Assembly (NCBI GenBank): GCA_030041195.1
Contig: JASHOI010000449.1
Location: forward strand, 1 to 17,640
Length of the DNA: 17,640 nt
Source: Streptosporangiaceae bacterium
GTDB taxonomy: Bacteria; Actinomycetota; Actinomycetes; Streptosporangiales; Streptosporangiaceae
Reading direction: 5' to 3'
Part shown: in pieces, positions 1 to 7,749 of the stretch
Position numbering within the stretch: the first letter of the stretch is position 1
How the letters are laid out: every line of letters starts with the position of its first letter
Notes under the pieces: model-generated
Told to the model about the DNA's origin: nothing
Databases searched by the model: none
Seen by the model: only the letters and a program-made list of their open reading frames with translations
Translations under genes and position numbers: made by a program

Positions 1-1064
1 AGGCGATCCAGCGCGCCAGGGCCAGGAGCGAGCGCCGGGCGAGGGAGGCGGCCGTGGCGGCCGCCGTCGCCTCGGGTGCCACGATCGCGCTTGCTGCCAT
101 CGAGCGGTCCCGGGTCATGGCGGACGCCGAGCGGCAGGCAGCCGAGCGGGCCAGCCACGGGCGCGACGAGAGGCTCAAGGCCGTCCGGGCCAGGATCCGC
201 GAGCTGACCGCCGAGCTCGAGACGGCGGTGAGCACCGCGCACGGTGCCGAGATGGAACGCGCCGCCCGCCGGATGAAGCTGGAGCAGGTCGCGGCGCGGG
301 CGACCGAGGAGTTCTCGATCGAGCCCGGCGTGCTGCTCGCGGAGTACGGCCCCGGCGTCGAGATCCCCGGCGCTGACGAGGGCCAGATGCCGGCCCCGTA
401 CGACAGGACCGCACAGGAGAAGCGGGCCGCATCCGCGCAGCGGCTGCTCGACCAGCTGGGCAAGGTGAACCCGCTGGCCCTCGAGGAGTTCTCGGCGCTC
501 GAGGAGCGGCACGCGTTCCTGTCGACGCAGCTTGAGGACCTGAAGAAGACCCGCCGGGACCTGCTGACCGTGATCAAGGAAGTCGATGACCGGGTGCAGC
601 AGGTGTTCGCGTCGGCCTACGAGGACACGGCCAGGGAGTTCGAGGACATCATCGGCAGGCTGTTCCCCGGCGGCGACGGCAGGCTCATCCTCACCGAGCC
701 CGACGACCTGCTGGTCACCGGGATCGAGATCGAGTGCAGGCCTCCGGGCAAGAAGGTCAAGCGGCTGTCGCTGCTGTCCGGCGGCGAGCGCGCGCTGACC
801 GCGATCGCCTTCGTCCTGGCGATCTTCAAGGCCCGGCCGTCCCCGTTCTACGTCCTTGACGAAGTCGAGGCCGCGCTGGACGATGCAAACCTGCAACGGC
901 TGCTGCAGATCTTCGCCGAGCTCAGGGACACCTCGCAATTGATCATCGTGACGCACCAGCAGCGCACGATGGAGGTCGCTGACACCCTGTACGGGGTCAG
1001 CATGCGGGGGGACGGTGTCTCCGCGGTTGTCAGCCAGCGGCTGCGGGAGCCGGAGAGCGCCTGA
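1..1064 (+). CDS. smc: Chromosome segregation protein SMC, C-terminal part (5' end outside window)
   Basis: SMC is a coiled-coil ABC-type ATPase that compacts and segregates the chromosome with ScpA and ScpB. The reading frame is open from the first bases, so this is the 3' end of a larger gene and the GTG at 54 is only an internal codon. The first half encodes charged, Ala/Arg/Glu-rich coiled coil. The second half is the C-terminal ATPase head: the ABC signature LSGGE lies near 774-788, a Walker B of the form FYVLDEVEAALDD starts at 847, and the switch region LIIVTHQQ follows near 940. The stop is at 1062-1064. ftsY begins 50 bp downstream, the usual smc-ftsY order in actinobacteria. Family identity is certain; nothing can be said about the N-terminal head or the hinge. 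Confidence 0.97.
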   Translation, partial: AIQRARARSERRAREAAVAAAVASGATIALAAIERSRVMADAERQAAERASHGRDERLKAVRARIRELTAELETAVSTAHGAEMERAARRMKLEQVAARATEEFSIEPGVLLAEYGPGVEIPGADEGQMPAPYDRTAQEKRAASAQRLLDQLGKVNPLALEEFSALEERHAFLSTQLEDLKKTRRDLLTVIKEVDDRVQQVFASAYEDTAREFEDIIGRLFPGGDGRLILTEPDDLLVTGIEIECRPPGKKVKRLSLLSGGERALTAIAFVLAIFKARPSPFYVLDEVEAALDDANLQRLLQIFAELRDTSQLIIVTHQQRTMEVADTLYGVSMRGDGVSAVVSQRLREPESA

Positions 1065-1114
1065 CCTGCCTGCGGCGGGCTGGCGCGGGTGGTGTCTGCG
1101 AGACTGAGGCGGTC

Positions 1115-2299
1115 ATGGAAGAGCTGATAATCATCATCGTTGCCGTCGTCGTTGTGGTCGGCGGTGGCGGCACCACCTTCCTGGTCCGCTCCCGCCGTGG
1201 CGCGAGATCTGCCCCGGATCATGCCGCCGGCCGGGGCGGTGCCGTGACGACGGCACCGGGGCCGGCCAGCGCCACCGGGACCGCCGAGCCGGCCGATGCC
1301 GGCACCCAGACGGTGCTGGAACCGGACGTGACCGCCCCGCCAGCCCGGCCGGCTCCGCCCGCCGAGAAGCCGCCGCCGTCGGCAGGCCGTCTTGTCCGGC
1401 TGCGCGGCAGGCTGGCGCGGTCCCAGTCGGCTCTGGGTGGCGTCCTGCTCGGCCTGCTCTCCTCCGATCGCCTGGACGACCAGACCTGGGAAGAGATCGA
1501 GGACACGCTGATCACCGCCGACATGGGGGTCGCACCGGCCCGGCAGCTCACGGACGAGCTTCGCACCGACGTGAAGGTCGAGGGCACCAGGGACCCCGAT
1601 TCGGTCAGGTCGCTGCTGCGAAGCCTGCTGCTCGAGCAGGTGGGCGTGAACATGGACCGGTCGCTGCACACCGCGCGGCACGGTGACCGGCCGGCGGTGG
1701 TGCTCGTCGTCGGCGTCAACGGGACCGGGAAGACGACCACGGTCGCCAAGCTCGCGCGCGTGCTGATCGGGGACGGGCAGACCGTGCTGCTCGGCGCGGC
1801 CGACACGTTCCGCGCCGCAGCGGTTGACCAGCTGCAGACCTGGGGTGATCGGGTGGGCGCCCAGGTGGTCCGGCCCGACCGCGAAGGAGCCGACCCGGCG
1901 AGCGTGGCGTTCGACGCGGTCAACGTCGGCATCGAGCGCGGGGTTGACGTGGTGATCGTGGATACCGCGGGACGGCTGCACACGAAGGCCGGCCTGATGG
2001 ACGAGCTCGGCAAGATCAAGCGGGTGGTCTCCAGGCACGCCACGGTCGACGAGGTGCTGCTCGTGCTCGACGCCACGACGGGCCAGAACGGCCTGCGCCA
2101 GGCCCGCGTGTTCGCCGAGGTCGTCGACGTCACCGGGGTTGTGCTCACGAAGCTGGACGGCACGGCCAAGGGCGGGATCGTGATCGCCGTCCAGCGCGAG
2201 CTCGGCGTGCCGGTGAAGCTGGTCGGCCTCGGCGAGGGCCCCGACGACCTGGCTCCGTTCGAGCCCGAGGCGTTCGTGGACGCGATCGTGGGCTCGTAG
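1115..2299 (+). CDS. ftsY: Signal recognition particle receptor FtsY
   Basis: FtsY is the membrane-associated GTPase that docks Ffh-bound ribosomes at the Sec translocon. The 394-residue protein starts with a hydrophobic segment (about residues 3-22, mainly Ile and Val) followed by basic residues, a membrane anchor of the kind seen in actinobacterial FtsY. A Pro/Ala/Thr-rich linker runs to about residue 90, then the NG GTPase domain: P-loop GVNGTGKTTT at 200-209, a DTFRAAAVDQL motif, DTAGR at 283-287, TKLDG at 345-349 and a closing GLGEGPDDLAPF. The ATG start is preceded by GAGG with about 5 nt spacing. It follows smc by 50 bp and probably shares its transcript. The partner GTPase Ffh is encoded 2.1 kb downstream, with two unrelated genes between. 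Confidence 0.97.
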   Translation: MEELIIIIVAVVVVVGGGGTTFLVRSRRGARSAPDHAAGRGGAVTTAPGPASATGTAEPADAGTQTVLEPDVTAPPARPAPPAEKPPPSAGRLVRLRGRLARSQSALGGVLLGLLSSDRLDDQTWEEIEDTLITADMGVAPARQLTDELRTDVKVEGTRDPDSVRSLLRSLLLEQVGVNMDRSLHTARHGDRPAVVLVVGVNGTGKTTTVAKLARVLIGDGQTVLLGAADTFRAAAVDQLQTWGDRVGAQVVRPDREGADPASVAFDAVNVGIERGVDVVIVDTAGRLHTKAGLMDELGKIKRVVSRHATVDEVLLVLDATTGQNGLRQARVFAEVVDVTGVVLTKLDGTAKGGIVIAVQRELGVPVKLVGLGEGPDDLAPFEPEAFVDAIVGS

Positions 2300-2493
2300 T
2301 CAAGGTATCGGGCGGGCATCGCATCCGCTCGTGCGCGCCTGCCACTTGGCACTCAGCAGCCGCTAAGGCCAATTTCCGCAATCACTTGGTCACTTTACGG
2401 TTACACGCATGAGTCGGGCCGTCGGGCGATATATCCTGCAAGAGGCTGGATGCAATTTGCGTAAAGCTTGTGCCTTCCTGGGGGGGAGGATCG
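2300..2493. promoter_or_regulatory. ftsY to flavohemoglobin intergenic region, likely promoter-bearing
   Basis: This 194-bp gap is visibly more AT-rich than its surroundings between about 2365 and 2470, which suggests a promoter for the downstream globin gene. It contains an imperfect palindrome TGCCA-CT-TGGCA at 2340-2351, a perfect 8-bp palindrome GATATATC at 2429-2436, and a strong purine run ending in GGAGGA at 2481-2490 that serves as ribosome-binding site. No convincing -35/-10 pair could be fixed, so the promoter call is inference from composition and position. Confidence 0.35.
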
Positions 2494-3615
2494 TTGGATA
2501 CTGCGCGCCTGAAGGAGAGCTTCGCCCGCGTCGCCATGCACGGCGACGAGGTGGCCCTGTTCTTCTACTCCGATCTCTTCCTCAGGCACCCGGAGACCAG
2601 GGACATGTTCCCGGTCTCCATGGCCGAGCAGCGCGGTCATCTGCTGCGGGCCCTCGCCACGATCGTCTCCGACGTCGAGAACACCAGCCAGCTCACGGCG
2701 TTCCTGCAGGCATTAGGCCGCGATCACCGGAAATTCGGGACGCTCGCCGCGCACTACGCGCCCGTCGGCAGCAGCCTGCTGGCCACCCTGGCCCACTTCA
2801 GCGGGCCGTCCTGGACGCCGGAGCTGGCCGCCGACTGGGAGGCGGCCTACGGCCTCGTCGCCAAGGTGATGACCGACGCGGCGGCCCAGGACGAGAAGGT
2901 CAATCCGCCCTTCTGGGAAGCGACCGTCCTGTCCCATGAGATGCGGACCTTCGACATCGCGGTTTTCCGCGTGGTCACGCTCGACACGCTCAGCTACCTG
3001 CCCGGCCAGTCGGTCGCGATCGAGTCTGAGCTGCGGCCGAGGATCTGGCGCTTCTATTCCGTCGCCAACCCGCCTCGCGAGGACGCGACGCTGGAATTCC
3101 ACGTCCGCGTCATCGACGGCGGCGCGCTGAGCCTGGCGCTGGCGCGGGGGCTCACCCCGGGCTCGCGGCTGCGGCTGGGGCCGCCGGTCGGCTCGCTGAC
3201 CCTCGACCCCGGCTCCGACCGGAAGGTGCTCATGGTCGCCGGGAGCACCGGCCTGGCGCCGCTGAAGGCGATCGCGGGGCAGATCGCCGAGCGTGCCGAC
3301 CCGCCCGAGACCCACCTGTTCGTGGGCGCCCAGGACGCGGGCAGCCTGTACGACCTGGAGGATCTGAAGAAGCTCGGCGCGCAGTGCCCCTGGCTGACCA
3401 TCACGCCCTGCGTGTCCGACGACGCCGATTATCGCGGGGAGCGCGGGACACTGCCGGACGTCGTGGCGCGGTCGGGCTCCTGGGCCGACCGCGAGGCCTA
3501 CATCGCCGGGCCGACGCCGATGGTGGAAACCATGGCCGATCGGCTCGCCACCTTGGGCGTTCCCGCAGCGCAGGTTCACGTCGAAGATTTCGGTTGGAGC
3601 GAGCCATGTCCGTGA
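2494..3615 (+). CDS. Flavohemoglobin-like protein (globin domain plus FAD/NAD(P)H reductase domain)
   Basis: The protein couples a heme globin to a ferredoxin-reductase-type module, the design of NO dioxygenases such as Hmp. Numbering from the TTG at 2494 (373 aa), the globin part keeps Tyr25 (B10), Phe39 (CD1), Gln46 (E7), the proximal His78 (F8) and Tyr88, so heme and ligand binding look intact. The reductase part has the FAD motif RFYS at 186-189, a nucleotide-binding loop VAGSTGLAP around 248-256, AGPTPM near 338 and a C-terminal HVEDFGW, the equivalent of HYECFGP in Hmp. TTG 2494 is preferred because GGGGGGAGGA ends 3 nt before it and it gives MDTARLKESF; the GTG at 2470 lies upstream of that site. 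The gene overlaps the next one by 10 nt. NO detoxification is the family role; other oxidoreductase or sensing roles are possible. Confidence 0.88.
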   Translation: MDTARLKESFARVAMHGDEVALFFYSDLFLRHPETRDMFPVSMAEQRGHLLRALATIVSDVENTSQLTAFLQALGRDHRKFGTLAAHYAPVGSSLLATLAHFSGPSWTPELAADWEAAYGLVAKVMTDAAAQDEKVNPPFWEATVLSHEMRTFDIAVFRVVTLDTLSYLPGQSVAIESELRPRIWRFYSVANPPREDATLEFHVRVIDGGALSLALARGLTPGSRLRLGPPVGSLTLDPGSDRKVLMVAGSTGLAPLKAIAGQIAERADPPETHLFVGAQDAGSLYDLEDLKKLGAQCPWLTITPCVSDDADYRGERGTLPDVVARSGSWADREAYIAGPTPMVETMADRLATLGVPAAQVHVEDFGWSEPCP

Positions 3616-4289
3616 TCTCACGAACCGACAACAGGCTGACCCCCGACGCGGTGCAGGCGGTCACGTTCCCGGCCGCGCGGCTCGGCCGGCGCGGGCTCGA
3701 CGAGGAGCACGTCAGGGCGTTCTGCGGTCAGGTCGAGCGGGAGCTGGTCAGGCTCTTCAACGAGCGGACCTCGCTGGCCGACGAGGTTCAGCGGCTTCGG
3801 CGGCGGGTCCTCGGCCAGTCCGGCGGAGACGCCCAGGCCGGATACCGGCAGGATGACGCCCACGTCCAGGCGGTGCGCATCCTGGCCAAGGCACAGCAGA
3901 CCGCCGACAACTACGTGGCCGACGCCCAGGAGTACAGCAAGCAGCTCGCGCAGGACGCCAGGCGCCGCAGGGACGAGATCCTGACCGAGGCGAAGAATCA
4001 CGCCGCCGTGATGCTCGAGGAGGCGCACGCCGAGGCGAGCAACGCGGCCGAGGCCGCCCTCGCAGCCCCGGTCACCCAGTCGGACGCCAATCGCAGGGAA
4101 CTCGAGGCCGAGCTGGCCTACCTGCGCACGTTCAGCGACGTCTACCGCACCCACCTGCACGCCTACCTCGACGCACTGCTGCGCAACGTCGAGGAGTGGG
4201 AGCGCGCCGAGAAAACCTCAATGGCCGCCGCGCGCACCAGCCTGCCCCGCCTCCCGCGCAATCCGCAGCCTCCGCCGCCGACCGGATAG
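3606..4289 (+). CDS. DivIVA-family coiled-coil protein
   Basis: The 227-residue protein has a DivIVA-like N-terminus (about residues 11-65: LTPDAVQAVTFPAARLGRRG followed by LDEEHVRAFCGQVE), which in the family binds curved membrane. A long Ala/Gln/Glu/Arg-rich coiled coil (about 85-165) follows, including KAQQTADNYVADAQEYSKQL, a pattern shared with actinobacterial DivIVA/FilP-type cytoskeletal proteins. A second helical stretch (165-205) and a Pro-rich tail end the protein. The ATG at 3606 is chosen because GGAG lies 8 nt upstream and the N-terminal motif begins just after it. It overlaps the end of the flavohemoglobin gene, so the two are probably translationally coupled. This is not the main DivIVA, which normally sits near ftsZ. 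The likely role is polar or membrane scaffolding, possibly localising the upstream protein; that link is inference. Confidence 0.85.
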   Translation: MSVISRTDNRLTPDAVQAVTFPAARLGRRGLDEEHVRAFCGQVERELVRLFNERTSLADEVQRLRRRVLGQSGGDAQAGYRQDDAHVQAVRILAKAQQTADNYVADAQEYSKQLAQDARRRRDEILTEAKNHAAVMLEEAHAEASNAAEAALAAPVTQSDANRRELEAELAYLRTFSDVYRTHLHAYLDALLRNVEEWERAEKTSMAAARTSLPRLPRNPQPPPPTG

Positions 4290-4397
4290 CCTGGGACGCG
4301 GGCCAGTGCGACGTGCTGCCCCTGGCGACACGAGCCGGGTGCGACGTTCAGCACGTGCCCGGTGACCACAGGCCACGCGTGAGGACGGCAGCAACAC
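4290..4397. promoter_or_regulatory. Intergenic region before ffh with inverted repeats
   Basis: This 108-bp gap holds an inverted repeat ACGTGCTG (4311-4318) / CAGCACGT (4349-4356) separated by 30 nt. A perfect 10-bp palindrome AACACGTGTT (4393-4402) covers the GTG start of ffh. These could be an intergenic stem-loop and an operator or start-masking element, but in DNA this GC-rich short palindromes also arise by chance. No clear promoter hexamers were seen. Confidence 0.25.
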
Positions 4398-6026
4398 GTG
4401 TTCGAGACACTTTCCGACCGACTGACTCAGGTCTTCTCGTCGCTGCGCGGGCAGGGACGGCTATCCGCTGCCGACATCGACGCCACCACCCGCGAGATCA
4501 GGATCGCGCTGCTGGAAGCCGATGTCGCGCTGCCGGTGGTCCGGCAGTTCATCGCGCGCGTCAGGGAGCGGGCGTCCGGCGAAGAGGTCTCCCAGGCACT
4601 GAACCCGGCGCAGCAGGTCATCAAGATCGTCAATGAGGAGCTCATCGAGATCCTCGGCGGCGAGGCGCGGCGGCTGCGGTTCGCCAAGGTGCCACCGACC
4701 GTGATCCTGCTGACCGGGCTCAACGGGGCCGGCAAGACGACGCTCGCGGCCAAGCTTGGCCTGTGGCTGCGCAAGCAGGGGAACACCCCCATGCTGGTGG
4801 CGGCCGACCTGCAGCGGCCCAACGCGGTGCAGCAGTTGCAGGTCGTCGGCGAGCGCGCCGGCGTGCCGGTCTTCGCCCCGTCGCCGGGCAACGGCGTGGG
4901 GGACCCGGTCGAGGTGGCCCGGGCGTCGATCGACGAGGCCAAGCGCCGGATGCAGAACATCGTGATCATCGACACCGCGGGCCGGCTGGGCGTCGACGAG
5001 GAGATGATGCAGCAGGCCGCCGCGATAAGGGACGCCGTCGACCCGGACGAGATCCTGTTCGCGGTCGACGCCATGATCGGGCAGGACGCCGTGACGACCG
5101 CGCAGGCGTTCCTCGACGGCGTGGGCTACGACGGCGTGGTCCTCACCAAGCTCGACGGCGACGCGCGCGGCGGCGCCGCGCTCTCCATCGCGCAGCTCAC
5201 CGGCCGGCCGGTCATGTTCGCGTCGTCCGGTGAGAAGCTCGAGGACTTCGATCTCTTCCACCCGGACCGGATGGCGTCCCGCATTCTCGACCTCGGCGAC
5301 ATCCTCACGCTGATCGAGCAGGCCGAGCGCACCTTTGACCAGGACCAGGCCGCCTCGATGGCCGAGAAGCTGGCCTCGGGCGAGGGCTTCACGCTCGAGG
5401 ACTTCGTCGAGCAGCTCGCGATGGTGCGCAAGCTCGGGCCGATCGGCAACCTGCTCGGCATGCTGCCCGGGGCCGCCCAGAACCGCGAGATGCTCAGCCA
5501 GGTCAGCGACAAGGACCTGGACCGGGCGGCGGCGATCGTGAACTCGATGACCCCGGCGGAGCGCCGCAACCCGAAGATCCTCAACGGCTCCCGGCGGGCC
5601 CGGATCGCCGCCGGCTCGGGTGTCACGGTCGGCGAGGTGAGTTCGCTCGTCACCAGGTTCCTCGAGGGCCAGAAGATGATGCGGCAGGTCATGGGCATGC
5701 CGGGCATGCGGCGCGGTGCGCAGAAGGCCGCACGCAAGGGCAAGAAGAAGTCCAAGGGCGGGCGTCCAGATCGCTCGGGCGGCGTGGCCACCCGGGCCGG
5801 CGCCGGCAGCCGCCCGGGCGGGCCCGCCGGGCTCCCCGGCGGTCAAGGCAACGGCCCGGTGATGCCGGGCTCGATCCCCGGGCTGCCGGACGGGTTCGGC
5901 GGCGGAGCGGGCGACGGCGGATTCAAGCTGCCGCCGGGATTCGGCGCCCCGCAGCCGAACCTGCCGCCGGGGCTGCGCGGGCCGGTGCCGAACCGCCGCG
6001 GCCGCCCAGGCAAAAAGGGCAGGTAG
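4398..6026 (+). CDS. ffh: Signal recognition particle protein Ffh (SRP54)
   Basis: Ffh binds signal peptides and 4.5S RNA and, with FtsY, targets ribosomes to the membrane. The 542-residue protein has an N domain starting MFETLSDRLTQVF, then the G domain: P-loop GLNGAGKTT at 107-115, AADLQRPNAVQQL, DTAGR at 192-196, TKLDGDARGG from 250 and GEKLEDFDLFHPDRM. The M domain follows with EDFVEQLAMVRKLGP and the RNA-binding helix-turn SRRARIAAGSG at 398-408. After the usual end of the family (about residue 435) there is a basic stretch and then roughly 80 residues of Gly/Pro-rich low complexity, common but variable in high-GC actinobacteria. GTG at 4398 is the only start giving the complete N domain; a GAGGA lies 12 nt upstream. 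The gene encoding the SRP RNA is not in this window. Confidence 0.97.
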   Translation: MFETLSDRLTQVFSSLRGQGRLSAADIDATTREIRIALLEADVALPVVRQFIARVRERASGEEVSQALNPAQQVIKIVNEELIEILGGEARRLRFAKVPPTVILLTGLNGAGKTTLAAKLGLWLRKQGNTPMLVAADLQRPNAVQQLQVVGERAGVPVFAPSPGNGVGDPVEVARASIDEAKRRMQNIVIIDTAGRLGVDEEMMQQAAAIRDAVDPDEILFAVDAMIGQDAVTTAQAFLDGVGYDGVVLTKLDGDARGGAALSIAQLTGRPVMFASSGEKLEDFDLFHPDRMASRILDLGDILTLIEQAERTFDQDQAASMAEKLASGEGFTLEDFVEQLAMVRKLGPIGNLLGMLPGAAQNREMLSQVSDKDLDRAAAIVNSMTPAERRNPKILNGSRRARIAAGSGVTVGEVSSLVTRFLEGQKMMRQVMGMPGMRRGAQKAARKGKKKSKGGRPDRSGGVATRAGAGSRPGGPAGLPGGQGNGPVMPGSIPGLPDGFGGGAGDGGFKLPPGFGAPQPNLPPGLRGPVPNRRGRPGKKGR

Positions 6027-6237
6027 TCTGCTTCTTGCCGGGCAGCAGCGAAGAGCCAAGCGACGGTGGGCGGGGGATGACGCCCGAGCTCGCCGCGTCT
6101 GGCAGAATGTGAGCGCGACAGCGGCTTCGCGGGGCCCTCTATCACCCGCTGGGCCGCTTTCCACTGGGCTGCGCCGCCAGTTCCCCACCTGACGCTCGCG
6201 CCGTCCGCAAATCAACGTCTGGGAGAAGACCGCACCC
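6027..6237. promoter_or_regulatory. ffh to rpsP intergenic region, candidate rpsP promoter
   Basis: This 211-bp gap separates ffh from the ribosomal-protein operon. TCTGGCAGAATG at about 6098-6109 contains CAGAAT (6103-6108), a plausible -10 element; the best upstream hexamer (ATGACG/TGACGC near 6077-6083) sits 19-20 bp away, so the -35 assignment is weak. The roughly 130 bp from there to the start would be a long 5' UTR. GGGAGAAG at 6221-6228 provides the ribosome-binding purines about 10 nt before the GTG. Confidence 0.35.
6068..6085 (+). terminator. Possible stem-loop after ffh
   Basis: GGGCG (6068-6072) and CGCCC (6081-6085) form a 5-bp GC stem with an 8-nt loop, 42 nt beyond the ffh stop. 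No T-run follows, so intrinsic termination is doubtful; it may simply be a short stem-loop upstream of the candidate rpsP promoter. Confidence 0.2.
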
Positions 6238-6960
6238 GTGGCTGTAAAGATCAAGCTGAAGCGCCTGGGCAAGATCCGGGCGCCGTATTACAGGATCGTG
6301 GTCGCCGATTCCCGCACCAAGCGGGACGGGCGGGCGATCGAGGAGATCGGCAAGTACCACCCGAAGGCAGAGCCGTCGTTCATCGAGGTCAACTCGGAGC
6401 GCGCGCAGCACTGGCTGTCCGTGGGAGCGCAGCCGACCGACCCGGTCAGGAAGATCCTCGAGATCACCGGTGACTGGCAGAAGTTCAAGGGCCTGCCCGG
6501 TGCCGAGGGGACGCTGAAGACGGCGGCCCCGAGGGAGGACAGGAAAGAAATCTTCGCCGCGGCAGTCAAGGAGAACCTGGGAGACGCCGCCCCGGCCCCG
6601 AAGGCCAGGGGCAGGGCCAGCAAGGACTCCGACGCAGCCGCCGACAAGGCGGGCAAGCCGGCGGCCAAGGATGCGCCGTCCAGGGGCGAGAAGCCTGCCC
6701 GGGCCAAGGCCGACCAGCCGGCCAAGGTCGGCGACGAAGCCAAGGCAGGCGACAAAGCCAAGGCCGACCAGTCGGCGAAGGCCAAGGCCGCCAGCGAGGC
6801 CAAGGCCGCCGGCGACGGCAAGCCGGCCGGCGACGGCAAGGCGAAGGACAAGGCCAAGGGCGCGAAGGACGAGGCCGCCGAGGCGGCCAGCCAAGCCCAG
6901 GAAGCCGAGGCCGACCCTGCCGCCGTTGCCGCCGACCCGGATTCCGCGAGCGAGGGCTGA
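6238..6960 (+). CDS. rpsP: 30S ribosomal protein S16 (bS16) with long Lys/Ala-rich C-terminal tail
   Basis: S16 is an assembly protein of the 30S subunit that contacts the 5' domain of 16S rRNA. The N-terminal ~85 residues are classic S16: [20 protein letters not shown], then [20 protein letters not shown] and [17 protein letters not shown]. The family is usually about 80-90 residues in most bacteria and longer in actinobacteria; here the protein reaches 240 residues. From about residue 110 the tail is built of repeated Lys-Ala, Ala-Lys-Ala and Gly-Asp-Gly-Lys units resembling histone-H1-like or nucleic-acid-binding tails, and it ends acidic. The GTG start is fixed by the conserved N-terminus. 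It is the first gene of an operon with khpA starting one base after its stop. Confidence 0.96.
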   Translation: MAVKIKLKRLGKIRAPYYRIVVADSRTKRDGRAIEEIGKYHPKAEPSFIEVNSERAQHWLSVGAQPTDPVRKILEITGDWQKFKGLPGAEGTLKTAAPREDRKEIFAAAVKENLGDAAPAPKARGRASKDSDAAADKAGKPAAKDAPSRGEKPARAKADQPAKVGDEAKAGDKAKADQSAKAKAASEAKAAGDGKPAGDGKAKDKAKGAKDEAAEAASQAQEAEADPAAVAADPDSASEG

Positions 6961-6961
6961 C

Positions 6962-7204
6962 GTGCTCGAAGAGGCTCTCGAGCACCTGGTGCGCGGCATC
7001 GTCGAATACCCCGACGATGTCCGCGTGGACAGCCGCGGGCTGCGCAGGGGCCGGGTTCTCGAGGTTCGCGTGCATCCCGACGACCTCGGCAAGGTCATCG
7101 GGCGCGGCGGACGGACGGCCCGGGCACTGCGGACCGTGATCGGCTCGCTGGCCGGCAACGCGTACGTCAGGGTCGACCTCCTGGACACTGACGAGATTCG
7201 CTAG
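6962..7204 (+). CDS. khpA: KH-domain RNA-binding protein KhpA
   Basis: An 80-residue single type-II KH domain protein. The RNA-binding GXXG loop is GRGG at residues 47-50 inside DLGKVIGRGGRTARALRTVI. KhpA-type proteins bind many RNAs, usually as a heterodimer with KhpB/Jag, and affect cell division and translation in Gram-positives. The GTG start lies one base after the rpsP stop, which implies translational coupling; it gives MLEEALEHLVRGIVEYPDDV, the standard N-terminus of the family. The position between rpsP and rimM is conserved across actinobacteria and many Firmicutes. The length is normal. Confidence 0.93.
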   Translation: MLEEALEHLVRGIVEYPDDVRVDSRGLRRGRVLEVRVHPDDLGKVIGRGGRTARALRTVIGSLAGNAYVRVDLLDTDEIR

Positions 7205-7210
7205 CTGGGC

Positions 7211-7735
7211 ATGCAGCTGGTCGTCGGCCGCATCGGTCGGCCGCACGGACTCCGCGGTGAGCTAACCGTGCAGGTGCACACCGACGATCCCGGCGCCAGG
7301 TTCGCGGCTGGCTCGGTTCTGGCCACCGAGCCGGCCGCGCGGGGTCCGCTGACCGTGTTGTCGTCTCGCTGGCACTCGGGCCGCCTGCTGGTCAGGTTCG
7401 CCTCCTGCGCCGACCGGAGCAGCGCCGAGGACCTGCGCGGTACGTTGCTCGTGATGGACTCGGCCGACGTGGCCCCGGCGGCGGACCCGGACGAGTTCCA
7501 CGACCACGAGCTGATCGGTCTCGAGGTGTCAACGGTCGCCGGAGAGCCGGTCGGCGAGGTGACCGACGTGCTGCACCAGGGGCAGGACCTGCTGGTGATC
7601 CGGCCGGCCCAGCCCGGGCGCGAGGACATCCTGGTCCCGTTCGCGGCCGCCCTGGTCCCCGAGGTCGACCTCCGGGCGGGCCGCCTGGTCATCGACCCGC
7701 CGCCGGGGCTGCTCGACCTCGGCCCAGCCGGCTAG
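7211..7735 (+). CDS. rimM: 16S rRNA maturation factor RimM
   Basis: RimM assists late assembly of the 30S head by binding S19. The 174-residue product has the RimM N-terminal beta-barrel (MQLVVGRIGRPHGLRGELTV at the start, with the family motif GRPHGLRGE) and a PRC-barrel-like C-terminal half containing HDHELIGLEV and GEVTDVLHQGQDLLVI, then the conserved LVPFAAALVPEVDL. Length is typical. The ATG start is 6 nt after the khpA stop with only a weak upstream purine stretch, which suggests coupling with khpA. trmD follows 14 nt after the stop, the usual rimM-trmD pairing. Confidence 0.95.
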   Translation: MQLVVGRIGRPHGLRGELTVQVHTDDPGARFAAGSVLATEPAARGPLTVLSSRWHSGRLLVRFASCADRSSAEDLRGTLLVMDSADVAPAADPDEFHDHELIGLEVSTVAGEPVGEVTDVLHQGQDLLVIRPAQPGREDILVPFAAALVPEVDLRAGRLVIDPPPGLLDLGPAG

Positions 7736-7749
7736 CAGGGAGTGTCGCG

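Noticed and set aside
848..2038. Long open frame of 396 codons on the - strand opposite smc and ftsY
   Set aside because: It is antisense to two clear genes and its protein is low-complexity Arg/Gly/His/Pro without any family motif; long antisense frames are expected at this GC content.
2346..2354. TTGGCACTC resembling half of a CIRCE (HrcA) operator before the globin gene
   Set aside because: The second inverted half, GAGTGCTAA, is missing at the required 9-bp spacing, so a heat-shock operator is not supported.
4461..6272. 603-codon open frame on the - strand opposite ffh and the start of rpsP
   Set aside because: The codon pattern mirrors ffh third-position GC; the translation shows no domain and no plausible start context.
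6671..7204. Longer version of the KhpA frame starting inside rpsP
   Set aside because: The upstream part is the Arg/Pro-rich out-of-frame shadow of the S16 tail; the conserved KH protein starts at the GTG at 6962.
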